A stretch of 64,000 nt of DNA from assembly GCA_963691815.1 (NCBI GenBank), contig OY829657.1:27967243-28031242 (forward strand), in the 5' to 3' direction. The stretch's first letter is position 1; the number at the start of each line of letters is the position of its first letter. This document shows, piece after piece, positions 37,375 to 49,500 of this stretch. The position numbers were made by a program, and so were the translations under genes. This stretch comes from Echiichthys vipera. Its lineage: Eukaryota; Chordata; Actinopteri; Perciformes; Trachinidae. The notes under the pieces were generated by a model. That model saw only the letters and a program-made list of their open reading frames with translations, was not told where the DNA came from and ran no database searches.

Positions 37375-37580
37375 TCATTTCTCTCTTTCTCTCTCCTTTT
37401 CTTCCTCCCCAACCGGTGCAGACAGATGTCCGTCCTCCATAGAGCTGGGTCTGTTCCACGTTCCTGCCTTTTAAAGAGAAGGTTTTTGTTGCCACCACAC
37501 TCAATTCATAGAGTGTGGTCTTTACCTACTCTGTAAAGTGTCCTGAGATAATTTTTGTTATGATTTGGCACTATAAATAG
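37375..37580 (-). repeat. Dispersed repeat, same family as 18886-19150
   Basis: The reverse complement matches 18900-19150, including the words atagtgccaaatcataacaa, aattatctcaggacactt, gtaaagaccacactc and cggttggggaggaagaaaag. Confidence 0.85.
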
Positions 37581-37589
37581 GGCTCCTTC

Positions 37590-37885
37590 CCTAAGCCGCG
37601 GGCGGCTATCAGCAAGGCGGAAACTGTGGTTGCGTCGACCGTGCTCCCCGCAAGTCCTATTATCCTGATATTTTTACGGCAAGACCTCGCCTCCAGATCT
37701 TCACATCAATTGTCAAAAGTGACAAGTTGGGCCGAAAGTTTGTCCACATTACTTTTGGGTGAAACCACATTGTCAATATATGTTGACAGCGAGCCCTCCA
37801 TGTCATGCACAGTCACCTCCACCTCCGACCAGATAGCCGGCATGTTAGCTTTTAGCTCCGTCTTCAAACTTTATCTAAATTAAAC
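37590..37885 (-). mobile_element. L1 ORF1 fragment, 3' part of split copy
   Basis: The minus strand reads K-T-E-L-K-A-N-M-P-A-I, then C-E-D-L-E-A-R-S-C-R-K-N-I-R-I-I-G-L, the diagnostic L1 ORF1 RNA-binding start. It has a stop before C-E-D-L-E. Its upstream half appears at about 39672-39790 beyond an inserted block. Confidence 0.82.
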
Positions 37886-37896
37886 TTATTTTTGTA

Positions 37897-39671
37897 GGAC
37901 CCCCAGAGGAAGTGCTGTTTAAGGAATTCTTTGTGTTGTGGTTGGTCTGCTTAGTGTCCCAGTAAGGGAGCCGTAGATAAAGACATTTTTATACTGGTGT
38001 CAATAGGAGATAAGGTGTTTTATAACCTCAAACCCTCCTAGGGTAATAAAAAACCCCTGAACTCCAGGATTAAGGACCCTCTTTTAACCTAAATCAACGT
38101 CAGATCCGACCACAATTCGAACCGGAGGAGCAGCCTTTGTTGGGAGACAGATGGACTTGAATTTGAACAGAAGTTTGGAAAAACAGTTAAAGTTTGATGT
38201 TTCATCGCAACTGGCAGTTCAAAGACATTCTTGCAAGTGTGTAACAGTATATGCATTATTTGTATCTTGTTGTGATTATGTTTATGTGGTTTCAGAAGTG
38301 CAAAGTCTCTGTCTAATTCCTGAAATAATTTGTGTTTTAATAATAGGCCTGTCACTATATCCAGGAGAATGTGATGATGTGTAGTATCTGTATCTGTTAA
38401 AACTGATTGCCTAAAGACTTTGGTTCAATTGGATATCAGAAAGCTTAATAATGGAAAATCAACCAAAGATAGTTTAATCTCAGAATTAGAATTCCGGCGT
38501 AAAAAGCAGTTGATTTGCTCAGAGCCAAAGGGATGGGTTAAACAAGACCCCACCTCTTCGTTTAACTGTGAGATAAAGGAACAAACAGAGGTGTCCAAAA
38601 ACTCTCTTGTTCTCTTCTGCATCTGCTCTCTTCTCTTCACCTCTCTTGACATCTCTCTCTACCTTTTCGCACCTCTGACCACCCCTTCTGCTGTTCGTTC
38701 CTTTGTTAACCCAAAGTTAGCAAGAGACGTACTTTATATTTTGTTTCTTACTAAAGTATTTTCGTTTGTTAATCTATTTTTATTGCGTGACCTTTTTAAG
38801 TTTTCGACATTTTTTAAAATCTTTTATAAGTATAGTAAAACCCCTCGTGCTGTCTTTGCCTTTTAGTCCGGCCGGCAAATTGCATCGAACTCGCGACTCC
38901 AGCCCCACAGAACCGATCAGAACCCTTTTGTCAACCCACAAACCACCTCCAGAGGCAAGTCACCTGAAGAGCCACGACGGGACCCGACGAGGCCCGCCAA
39001 TCCAACCGCGCAGCTGACCCAGTCTACAAACCGAGCCGAGGTCCGCCAAACACCGGAACGCGGACCCACGTAACCTGCATCGGTACTGTAAGACGCCAGG
39101 GCGTGTAATATCAACGGCAAAGTAAGGTTGACCTTTTAATGCAACTCTTGGTTAAACGTTGGTGACAGTTAGATTCTGATCCGAGTTCTGTTGGCCGGCT
39201 AATTAGAGCAAGTTTTTTTTATCTGCCAGTGATATTATAAACAAGCCCGTAGGTCTGAATCACTCTAGTCTCAAGCTTCTTATATCCACATTTAACCTTT
39301 TTTCACTTGCATATTCAGTGTTGCACTATCCTGTATTATCCTTGTTAGGTGGTCAAATAAATGTTTATAACCTTACGTCCTTGTGAGAGTCTTCCGTTCT
39401 GTGCAGAAAGTGTTGGTCACTGATAAAGGCTGTGGTACGAATTAACGCGTTCAAGACGAGACTGATGAAATTTAAACCATCAATTACTTTAAATTACAAA
39501 CAGGTATTAAACCTTCACCAAAGTTTAATAAACATCCTGTCTTATTTTGGTGTGGTGCCCTTACTTCGAGGTAAAATAAATCCTAAATTTTAACGAGTTG
39601 TGTTAATTCATAATTAATTCAGCAACTACTATATTCTAGCCATTACAAAAGTAGGCTTAATCTCCTACATT
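37897..39671. mobile_element. ~1.78-kb insertion in L1 ORF1, possible long LTR
   Basis: Bounded by tgtaggacc at the left and ctcctaca at the right (TG...CA, short inverted ends). It splits a minus-strand L1 ORF1. It has no coding frame with a domain. An aataaatgt polyadenylation-like signal lies at 39356, about 300 bp before the right end, and a GC-rich block at 38870-39120. This fits a solo LTR but no clean target duplication could be shown; the junctions are uncertain by ~10 bp. Confidence 0.45.
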
Positions 39672-39790
39672 TGTCATTGCGCTCTCCCTAATTCCCCCTA
39701 AAAATGCCTACCATCTCTTCTCGAAGAGCAGCGAGCAGTTCAGCTTTAAAGTTCACAGAAGTCATGCACGGGACGGCATGTTGCTTGTAT
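39672..39790 (-). mobile_element. L1 ORF1 fragment, 5' part of split copy
   Basis: The minus strand reads A-E-L-L-A-A-L-R-E-E-M-V-G-I-F-R, typical of fish L1 ORF1 upstream of the segment at 37590-37885. Confidence 0.65.
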
Positions 39791-40417
39791 TGTATTTTTC
39801 TGGAGGCATATGTGCATGTAACGCAGTCACAACGAGCTTGTGGCGTCAAAATGTAGTAGGAGAAAGTTCACAAAAAAGGCCCTTATGGTCATTCAACAGA
39901 GATTCGCAGGAGCTCCCGCAGGCACGTCTTATTCCATGAGTCTCTAAGTCGGAAGTCCTCCTGAAGCCCTTTTTTAAAGCCTGCTGATCATCAGTAACCT
40001 GAGTATTGCGCGATGACTTTCGTTCCGCCTTGCTTCCGTCTTGACTCTGTCTAGCTTCACTCAACCATCTGGATTCACTCCATTGCAGAGGGATTTCGTA
40101 AACAATGGTCAGGCCAATCAGGACCGCCAGGCAGGGTTTTATAGATGTTACGTGGTGGAGAAACGACTCTTTGTGATACAGACAACGATGGCGGCTTGTG
40201 TCGAGGAAACAGCAAGGAGGTGTATTCACAGCTCCAGAGCAGTCCTCCAGATGTGCAGTATCCCGGGTCTCTCCCGAGGTTAAAAGAGTAACTTTGCGCT
40301 GTTGACTGGAATTTTGATAAGGTCCAGCTTCCTGAAATTACTTCCCAGTCAAGAGATCCCAGATGGATGAGGCAAGCAAGGTGGAACGAAATTCATCTGG
40401 CAGGAGTCAGGTTAGAT
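39791..40417. other. No gene seen
   Basis: The 127-codon minus frame and the overlapping plus frame near 39846-40283 carry no recognisable domain. Left unassigned. Confidence 0.35.
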
Positions 40418-40604
40418 CAGGGCTGCCCAACCCTGCTCCTGAAGAGCCACTGTCCTTCATGTTTTAGATTTCTGCTCTAACACTCCCTAATCTAATGATG
40501 TGCTCGTTATCAAGCAGCTGAAAGCTTGTCACATGTTTGAAAATCATTAGACTCAGGTGTAGAGCAGGGCAGTGGCCCTCTAGGAGCCGGATTGGGCACC
40601 CCTG
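40418..40604. mobile_element. Non-autonomous hAT MITE, 187 bp
   Basis: Ends cagggctgcccaaccctgct and ggattgggcacccctg form terminal inverted repeats, with longer internal pairing (agccactgtcct with gggcagtggccct). It is flanked by the 8-bp duplication ggttagat (40410-40417 and 40605-40612), the hAT signature length. Confidence 0.95.
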
Positions 40605-40612
40605 GGTTAGAT

Positions 40613-42112
40613 CCTCAGTGACTGTGTAAGAAACTATGCTTTCATTTGTGTTGTAGTGGAGGAGAGCAGAGATGGAATGTTTTCCACCATTTCAATCATT
40701 TCTGTTTAGATGTGAATCTAAAATGTGAAGAATGTGAAGTCTAAAAAAAACAATTGTCCAATTTTTAATAATTTAGGGTATTTTTATTGAAGGGGACAAT
40801 TCACATCTCAGTTCAGACGCAGTGATTCTGTCTCCTATGTGTTTCTAGTTGTGATTCAAACTTCATACTGTAGCACCCTATGGTGCAGTGTTGCCCTGGT
40901 AACTGATAGTGTGGGATTCCAACATGGTGGACGGAATTTCCTCCCAGATTATCATGTGTCTGCTCATTCTCAAAACGAATACTGCACCTCATAAAAATAC
41001 TACACTGAAACTGGCAAAAACACTTGTGAATTTCACTGAAACTACACTGAATTGAAAATAAGTTAACTAAATCAAATTAAAAACTAATGAAAAATACAAA
41101 ACCTTTATTTGAACAGATCCGCCCAGGCAGGAATCACTTGCGAGAGTTCACTAAAGATAAGATTTGATCCAACCACTCTTAATGATTCAATATCAACTTC
41201 ATATTCACAGTGAAGGAGAAGTCCATGGACTGCTCTTATTCACTCCCACGATGCGTCTATGGCTTTACTAATGCACGGTCTGAGGTCAAGTGCGCAGGTG
41301 CAGAAGGTCGGCCATCTTTGAAAACAAACTACGGCTACACCACTTGCACAAACCAGTCTGCATGATCTTTTTTTTTTATTGCAAAGTGCAAAATACAATA
41401 CAAATAAGAATACTCAAATGCAATTACAAAAGTGTTTGCTTTCAGAACTGAGCGTAGCATTTCTTACATTAAAAGAGAAAAGGACATAAACAGAACAATA
41501 AGAGAAAGTAAAGCAATAGAAAATAAAATAAAAAATCATTTTCTTATAGGGGATCAATCAAATGTAAAAGTTGATAAACTGTCATACATCAATAGGGCTT
41601 TCTTTGATTTTATACGTTGAATCAAAGTGAATCAAAGTAAAGTTGCTGTTCCAAGTTGCTGTTCTTTAAAAAAAATGTAGAAAGGTGGGCTAGCTTTAAG
41701 AATTTACAGTAGTCTGCATGATCTGAGGTGGACAGGAGACAATACGTGAAAAGTCTGCTAGTACGATACAAAGTGTATGTGAGAAATGAAGACTAGATGA
41801 CAGACACTCGATTAATTTTGAACCAATTTTAATAAAATTTGATTTTGTTTAAATTTCTATTTACACATATCTAATAGCACTTTCGGCTACACTGGTTAGA
41901 AACATTTTTTATTGGAATCTTTGGATACAAAACAATTACATACAAGCAGAGTCATTATATACAAATACTATTCAAGAGCAGAGCCAGCCTGAGTTCCAAA
42001 TATATACATTAAATATAGCATATCTGAATGATTTTAGCAGCTTTCAGTCAAATATGGTTTTGATGTACTGTTCAGTTTCTTTGCCAAAAGCAATAATAGA
42101 GGGTTTAGAACA
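40613..42112. other. No gene seen
   Basis: Intergenic; A-rich low-complexity around 41030-41100 and 41360-41560. No recognised gene. Confidence 0.4.
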
Positions 42113-42245
42113 GAGACTGTATAAAAAATGGACGTAGCCTCTCCGCTGGGGCCCGTCCCTCAACTTGATCCAGTCATATTCGCCTCTGGGAGCAGCCATC
42201 TTGTCAGACTTTGACTCCTCCTCATTTCCTCTGACCAAAAAAGGG
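42113..42245 (-). repeat. Dispersed MITE/SINE-like repeat, copy 3 (inverted)
   Basis: Reverse-complement match to the 9831-10016 family (agactgtataaaaaatggac at the left end, ccatcttgtcagactttgac inside). Confidence 0.8.
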
Positions 42246-42249
42246 CATT

Positions 42250-43160
42250 GATGTGAAACAGAATGTTTTTTGTAAACAAGCCCTCTTTACCTCAGACTTC
42301 AACTATTGCAGTGGAGTCCTGCCACCTTCAGAAGTTTTCTGATGACTGTATTGGAAAGGGGGATGGTAGTGAATACAGGACTGTTGTGGGCAAGTTTGCC
42401 ACTTGGAGTGAGCTGAATAATCTGCACCTCAACTAAAACAAAGGAGCTCGTAGTGGATCTGAGGAGGGTGAAAACACCTGTTTTCCCCCATCCAGGGGGT
42501 CCCTGTGGACACTGTAGAGGAGTACAAGAAGCTGGGTTTGTACTGCAGTGATAAGTTGAACTGGACTAGAAATGCAGAGGCTGTCTACAAAAAGGGCCAA
42601 AGTCGACTCTTCTTCCTGAGGAGGCTGAGGTCCTTTAACATCTGCCGGACGATGATGAGGATGTTTTATGAGTCTGTTGTGGCGAGTGCTATCTTCTTCT
42701 CTGTAACATGCTGGGGCAGTGGGCTGAAGGTCGCAGACACCAACAGACTGAACAAACTGATCAGGAATGCCGGTGATGTCGTGGGGGAGGAGCTGGACAC
42801 CCTGACGACTGTGGCAGAGAGGAGGATGCTGTCCAGGCTCCGGTCTATCCTGGACAATGTCTCCCGCCCTCTCTACGACACACTGGCCCAGCAGAGGAGC
42901 ACCTTCAGCGGAAAACTCCTCGCGCCCAGATGAACCACAGAGCGCCACAGGAAATCTTTCCTGCCTGTGGTCATTAAACTATACAATGCGTCCCTAGGAG
43001 AGTCTGTCACCTCCTCTCTGTAATTCAGACTGAACCACAGACAATCTTTGATCCTGTATATATTTCACTACGTTAAATATTAATTTCTGTACATTTAAAT
43101 TAGACTTTTTCTGTATAATATTTGTTGTTGTATATCTGGAGTTTAATTGTACGAACGACT
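42250..43160 (+). mobile_element. Rex1/CR1-like LINE, C-terminal part
   Basis: The + strand frame 42505-42933 encodes the C-terminal domain of a fish CR1-clade element (V-E-E-Y-K-K-L-G, L-F-F-L-R-R-L-R-S-F-N-I-C, A-E-R-R-M-L-S-R-L). Degraded RT sequence lies just upstream (42250-42500). The 3' untranslated part holds ggaaatctttcctgcctgtg. The 5' end is truncated as usual for LINEs. It ends close to the galc promoter. Confidence 0.85.
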
Positions 43161-43536
43161 CCTACTGGCCACTCTGGAACTGCAGTTTTTGCCACTTAGG
43201 TATTGGATCAACCAGGACATCGCTGTGGTGGGGGCTTGGTTTAGAGTTACTAAATTTGGCTTTGTGAATATGATATTTTCCTAAAATGATCAATAAACTA
43301 ATTAGGTATTTTTCTTTCTGTTTTTTTTTTTTTTTTTTTTTTACTTTTGTTGTCATGGAAACCGAACAGTACGTCTTTCCACAACAAAGAAAAATCAGAG
43401 ACACTGGTCAGGAAGAAAAAAAAAGTGAACTGGAGAAAGACCACATGACTGCTCAGCAGCGCCGTCATGTGACGCACAGAGGCGTGAGCCGCGCGCACCC
43501 TTCCGAGCACACAGAGCAGCCCGTCAGTGCCCCAGG
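43161..43536 (+). promoter_or_regulatory. galc: galc upstream region and 5' UTR
   Basis: A (T)n run at 43319-43342 is followed by a more CpG-rich stretch (43450-43536) leading into the galc ATG. No TATA box is seen, in keeping with a housekeeping lysosomal gene. The transcription start cannot be fixed. Confidence 0.4.
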
Positions 43537-46500
43537 ATGGAGCTCGGTGTGTCCGCGGTGATAGCTGTGTTTCTCGGCCTGTCTGTGAGTTTGTGCTGCT
43601 CTGAGACTTTGGTGCTGGACGACACAGAGGGCCTGGGCAGAGAGTTTGACGGGGTTGGAGGTCTGAGCGGCGGAGGGGTGAGTTCACTCAGTTTCCATCC
43701 ACTTCCTGGTAACGTTACGGTGCTGTCGGCAGGAGGACCTGAGTTCACGTTGACGTTAGCTGCCTCACTAGTTCACGTCTCTTTTTCTGGAACATTGTTG
43801 TACTGTTTCCTTTAGGCGACGTCTCGTTTACTGGTCAACTATGCGGAGCCTTACCGCAGCCAGATATTAGACTACTTGTTTAAGGTATGACAGGATGCCA
43901 GTCGTCCACACAATTCAATAGAAACTTGGTGATAGAGTACTTGGTAAGTAAGTTTGAACTAAGGCTTTCTGCTGTCTTCAGCCACACTTTGGAGCCTCTT
44001 TGCACATCCTGAAGGTGGAGATTGGAGGAGATGCTCAAACTACGGGTGAGTGTTATTAGTAATGTTAACACTACAACTCAAACAAATTATTTAGATTTAT
44101 GTTTTAACCTGTTAATTTAGTGTGGCATGCCCAGTATTGTTTAATGCATGCATCCTTATTGTAATCTGATGCCAATGAAAAATGTACCAAATACAAATTA
44201 TACTTAAATTTTTCTATGTGATACCATATTACATTTTTGAAGTCATACAATATACAGCTATATTGCTGCACTATACTTGTACTATATACCTATCAAGTCA
44301 GTCTGCTTTAAGTTTGATTCTGAAGATATCAAGTCAGTCTGCTTTAAGTTTGATTCTGAGGTTATCAAGTCAGTCTGCTTTAAGTTTGATTCAGAAGTTA
44401 TCAAGTCAGTCTGCTTTAAGTTTGATTCTGAAGTTATCAAGTCAGTCTGCTTTATGTTTGGTTCTAGAGTTATCAAGTCAGTCTGCCCTAAACTTCAACT
44501 TCAAGCTTGTTTCTCATGGTTTTGACATTACTTTACATTTTCTTCTTCAAGATGGAACAGAGCCATCACACATGCACTATGAGAATGATGAGAACTACTT
44601 CCGCGGGTATGAGTGGTGGCTGATGAAAGAGGCCAAGAAGAGGAACCCAAATATCACGCTCATAGGTAAGGATGTACAGTGCCATCTCTTCTGCTTGATA
44701 CTACCGTAGATACTATTTTCAATTCCACAGGGAGAAAAAGAAAAAACAAAGGTAGCATTTTTTAAAATAAAGATTAGAACAATACAAACAACATCAATAA
44801 GAACACTTTTGAAAAGCTTTTGAAAACGCATAACTGCAGGGTGAATATAAATATGACAGATGTTTGTTTTCTTGTGTTGTAGAGTTCAGGGATTTGTGAA
44901 GAAATGTCCCCTCTGTGGGTTAAACCTTGGATTCAGTTGGTGGATAACTTGTCCACTTTTTGATGGAAAAAGTATCAATACTTTTGGAAATTAGTATCTA
45001 ATCCGATACTAATTGATTATTTCCGAATATCGTTTTTTGTGGGGTGGGGGTTGACAACCCAACTGTGTAGATGGAGCAGCCCTAGGTCCAAACTGGATGA
45101 TGTTGATTAATCTGTCATAGGCCATAAATGCTCCAAAAGACAATAAATGAAAACAAAAAAATGTTGATGAGTGCACGGGAGGTATTGGCCCCTGCATTTG
45201 CATGTGCCACCATAACCATGGTATTACATTGCATTGAGACAAATTATTGTATTGTTGAGGCTGTTAGTTTTTCAAATTGATATTATATTTGTGCATCTTC
45301 ATGTATCTGTCTTGATGTAGGCTTGCCCTGGGCATTTCCTGGTTGGGTGGGCTATGGTAAGAACTGGCCTTATGACTTCCCAGACATTACAGCAGCATAC
45401 GTGGTGAACTGGATCCTCGGGGCCAAGCAGTACCATGACCTGGACATTCAGTATGTTGGGGTGTGTATTTACTTTGAATGCCATACTGGTTTAGGCTCCA
45501 TGCTATGCTGCCTTTATGCTCTTTATACAGTATATGCAACTTTGTTGTGTGGTGCGTTGTATGAGGTTCATGCTATTTCAATGCAGTTAAAACCATAATG
45601 AGGATTATATCAATCCTCAAAAAACAATACAAGTTTGCTTGCTAATTAGAATGCTAGTATGTGGTTAAGGTGCATCTTGGGTATTTTTTTAATAAGTTAA
45701 ACCAATATTCCTACATTTTCACTAATAACATTGTACTCAACGGGTTAATAGCTGAGATCTGGAAACACGGTGACCACCACAAGCAGTGAGATGATCGGAT
45801 GGTTAACAAAGTTATTTTGTAGTGAAAACAAAGGGGAGAGGTAAAACTGTTACCAGACTGTTTGTTGGAAACATCTATCCAACTTTCTGCTTCAACTTTA
45901 ACATGGTTATTGTAGTTGTGAGATCACAGGTCCCCTGTACAATGAAGGATTATTAATATTAGCATTTCAGGTGTGCAGCCATATAGATATTGCCAATATT
46001 CCAGGTAAATGTAGGGGCTGTCACACGATTCAACTTTAACTCAATGCAGTAGCATATATGAAAAAGGAGAACATAGAGTGTTGCTTCCAGGTGACCCTGG
46101 ACATGTTTGCAATGTATCTAAAATCCACTTTCATCTATTTAGATTTGGAATGAGCGAAGCTATGACAGCAAATACATCAAGGTAAGCCATCTTCCAAGGA
46201 CGTGTCATTGATCTGACTGAGAAATGTGCGTTATGGGTAAGCTTAGCTTGAAATGTAAATGAAAGGAGAAAAACAGCCACCAACATTGAGCTGTGTGACA
46301 CACGCAGTTTGACTCTTGGTGGTTGACATAATTTGAATAGATAATAAAAGCTGGGTTCCTCTGAGAGCATGTCTTTGTTGCCAAGGTGCTCCGGAACACG
46401 CTGGATAAAGTCGGTCTAACAGGCGTTGGCATCATCGCAGCAGACGGTGATTGGAGCATCGCTAACTCTATGATCGTTGACCCCTACCTTAATGAGTCTG

Positions 46501-49500
46501 TTGAGGTGATTGGGTAAGTACAGCTGGCTTGATGCCACAAGTGGCACCATATCAAAATTCTTACAGTATAATCACTCATTTGACTCAATTGCAGTGCAAT
46601 TACAATGTAAAGGCATGGGCTTTTAGCCTTGTCCTGTGAGTTCACTGAAGGACAGATTGACAACTGATTGACTAAACATATGACGGACAGATGGTGAAAT
46701 GCCATAAAGCTTCCTGCAGTGCTGGATCAAAGCTGAATGCTTGGGGCTGTTTTTCTGTTGGATTTAAAGAGTGAAAAGAGACACTTAAATCATAGACTAA
46801 CTTGATAAGCTGCATCCGTGCATGCTAATGTTTATCTATGTAAATGGGAAAGTGTTTTTCTATCAAGCATGCCATATTTACTATTTATCATTTCAATGTA
46901 TTCAACCTTACGATATATTGCTGCCATCATGTAAAAAATACAATGTTGCATTATTTCCTACAGTAAGTGGTGCTAAAGCTGCACTAATGAATACATTTTT
47001 GTTAACAGAGGATCAAATGACTATGTAATGTGAAAGATGTTACTCATAGTGACAAACCCGCGGTCAATAATCACTAAGGCTGGACACAAAAAATCACAAT
47101 CTACTTTCAGTTTCCTTATCCAGTAACCATTCCTAAAATTGCGATATCCATCTTTGCATCTCTGCTTTTTCTCATGGAATACCGTATGTGTACATTTGTC
47201 AGGGATGGGATTTTTACGGAGACCCACTCCGACTAGGCTAAAGGCCTTTACACATAGTTTTCCCGATACTGATACTAGTATCAATACAGCCTAAAATGCT
47301 AGTAAGCAGATATGCACCGATCTGATACAACGTAATTTAGCCCTCCAAAACCCTTAAATTAGTTTATGTTCTTTTTCCATAAGAGAAAAAGTTCTATGGC
47401 ATTTATTTTCTGTAATCTGAGCCAGGCCAGCATATCATGTCCATATAAGGTTAGTAATATTCAGCAAAACACACTGATATCGGTACATCTGTATTTACAC
47501 ATTGGGTCTGTGATGAATAAAAGAAACGAAAATGGGAAATACTCTCCTTTGAATATTTCGCATCAAATATTCACGGAGTTGAATATTGGTGCCAGCTTTA
47601 CCAAGGTCGGTTTGGAATGGATGTCCTAATGGGGACACTGCTGATGCGAGGAGAGAGAGTGACTGCTACTAGATACTAAGTGTACGGACGAGAAAGCGAT
47701 CAGAGCAAGATTAGCTACATCAGGTGAATGTACAGTGGATATAGTCTGCAGTTTTTAGCACAAATAAATGCTACAGCTCCTCCAAACCCGCGGAGGTTTC
47801 CCCGTGTCTTGTCTACCTGTCTGCTGAGTGGAGTGACGGAGGTTAGCTCCAGAGTTGTCTCCCTCTGTGCTTTCCCACCACAGACAGGAAGCTGAAGCAG
47901 TAAAGGTTACAAGCTACTATAAGCTTTATGTCATTAAGCCCTAAATACTAATGTTGCTCTGTGTCTGCTAGTTGTGTAAATAGTCACGCAAACTGTTTGC
48001 AAACATATCAACTTAAAGCAGCACTAGTATTGGCAATTTTTAATTCTTTTATACACCACTGTGGTAAGTATGGGCTGCTGGACACATGCATTAGTTATGA
48101 CTATATTACTCATGATCAGAAACTAATGAGTGGTCAACTTTGCTAACAGCTAAACATCAAGCAAGTGCAACAACACAATACATAATAAGCAAGCTAATAT
48201 AACTTGCTAGTCTAACAGCAAGAAGTCCAGCTTGCTGCCTGTCTTTTCCTTTTATTTTGCAAAGCTCACGCCAACGACTAAAATCCACTCTGAGATTTAC
48301 TCTTGTCTCGGCAGCCACTTGCTTGGTCACCCTCTCCTTTTTCTCTTTTGAGCTTCCCCTTCTTCCGTCTCTTGCCCTCTGCAGTGATGTCCATAGGACT
48401 GGGTTCAGCAGCCTCTATTACCCACTCCTCTGTCTTTGGTTCTGTCTCTACACCGGTGCTGGTCCCCAGCTTACCAAAGCCCCTGTGCTAGCGGTGTAAC
48501 ACCAGCACTCCCCTGGTGCTCTGAGCTCCCAGTCCTGGCAGTACAGCTGGCTGAGCTAACAAGCTGATGAACGATGTGGTTAGCCGTTAGCTCTTAGCTT
48601 TACTTTAGCACAGAGAGTGGAGGCAGAGCAGCCAGAAGACATCGGAAGGAAAATTAGAAAACATTTTCTCTATAAAATATTACCCTGTTTCACCAAAATC
48701 AGGGAAGGTGCTGTAAAGTGTTCCGCACCTCTCCTGGGAGATCCGACCAGCTCGTCAAAGTTCCATAGTGCGAGAACAGGCAGTCTGTGTTTGGGAACGA
48801 CGGAGGCACCATTCTCCCTATTACTATGTTGCTTTAACAAGATGATAATATGTAAGATGTGTTTCCGCTTGTTGGACTGCCCCCAACTAGCCAAATAATC
48901 AATTAATGCAGCTTAAAATTCAGTGTTCTTTGTTTCCAAAGTTCCAGTTTTACATGGTCGTAGCAAATACTTTAAAGTCTGTGTCTTTCTCTGCTCTCTG
49001 TCTTCCTGTGTGACTGACTGTACTAGCTGCTGCGGTACACTCTGGATAAGAGTGGTCTGGAGAGTGTCAGGATCATAGCCAGTGACAACCTGTGGGAGCC
49101 CATTGCCCTGTCTCTGCTGCTAGATCCCGAGCTCAGCAGAGCTGTAGACGTTATAGGGTAGGATCATACTCTGGGCATGATGTCTGCATGCACAGCTTCT
49201 GTCGCCACTGGGCGTAACACCAGCTTGTTATCACAATGTGTCTCTAACTTGATGAAACCCAAGCAAAAAAAGTATACTGATATATACTAAATATTAGTAG
49301 TACTAGCAGCCAGTCTAATAATCAGTATATTTAAAGTGTGTTAAAATGGAACAGCTCATTTGTACCCAGTAGACTTTAGTTGTACAGAAGTTGTATAAAA
49401 GTTCAACTTTCAGTGTGCTTAGTGTACTTTACTGTACTAAAATGGGACTACTTTAAATATACTTAAACTATAAACCTACTACTGCAATGTATTTTCAGAC

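Noticed and set aside
39846..40283. Overlapping ~100-codon frames on both strands
   Set aside because: No domain, no splice context, and both strands open equally.
42433..42948. 171-codon minus-strand frame
   Set aside because: Shadow of the Rex1/CR1-like coding frame on the + strand; no domain of its own.
44182..44709. 175-codon + strand frame with repeated S-Q-S-A-L-S-L
   Set aside because: It crosses the 36-bp intronic satellite and runs through exon 4 in a frame joined to intron sequence. Only 44552-44665 is coding.
46514..49026. Possible third copy of exon 7 between 7A and 7B
   Set aside because: I looked for I-I-A-x-D and V-I-G motifs with splice sites and found none in this intron.
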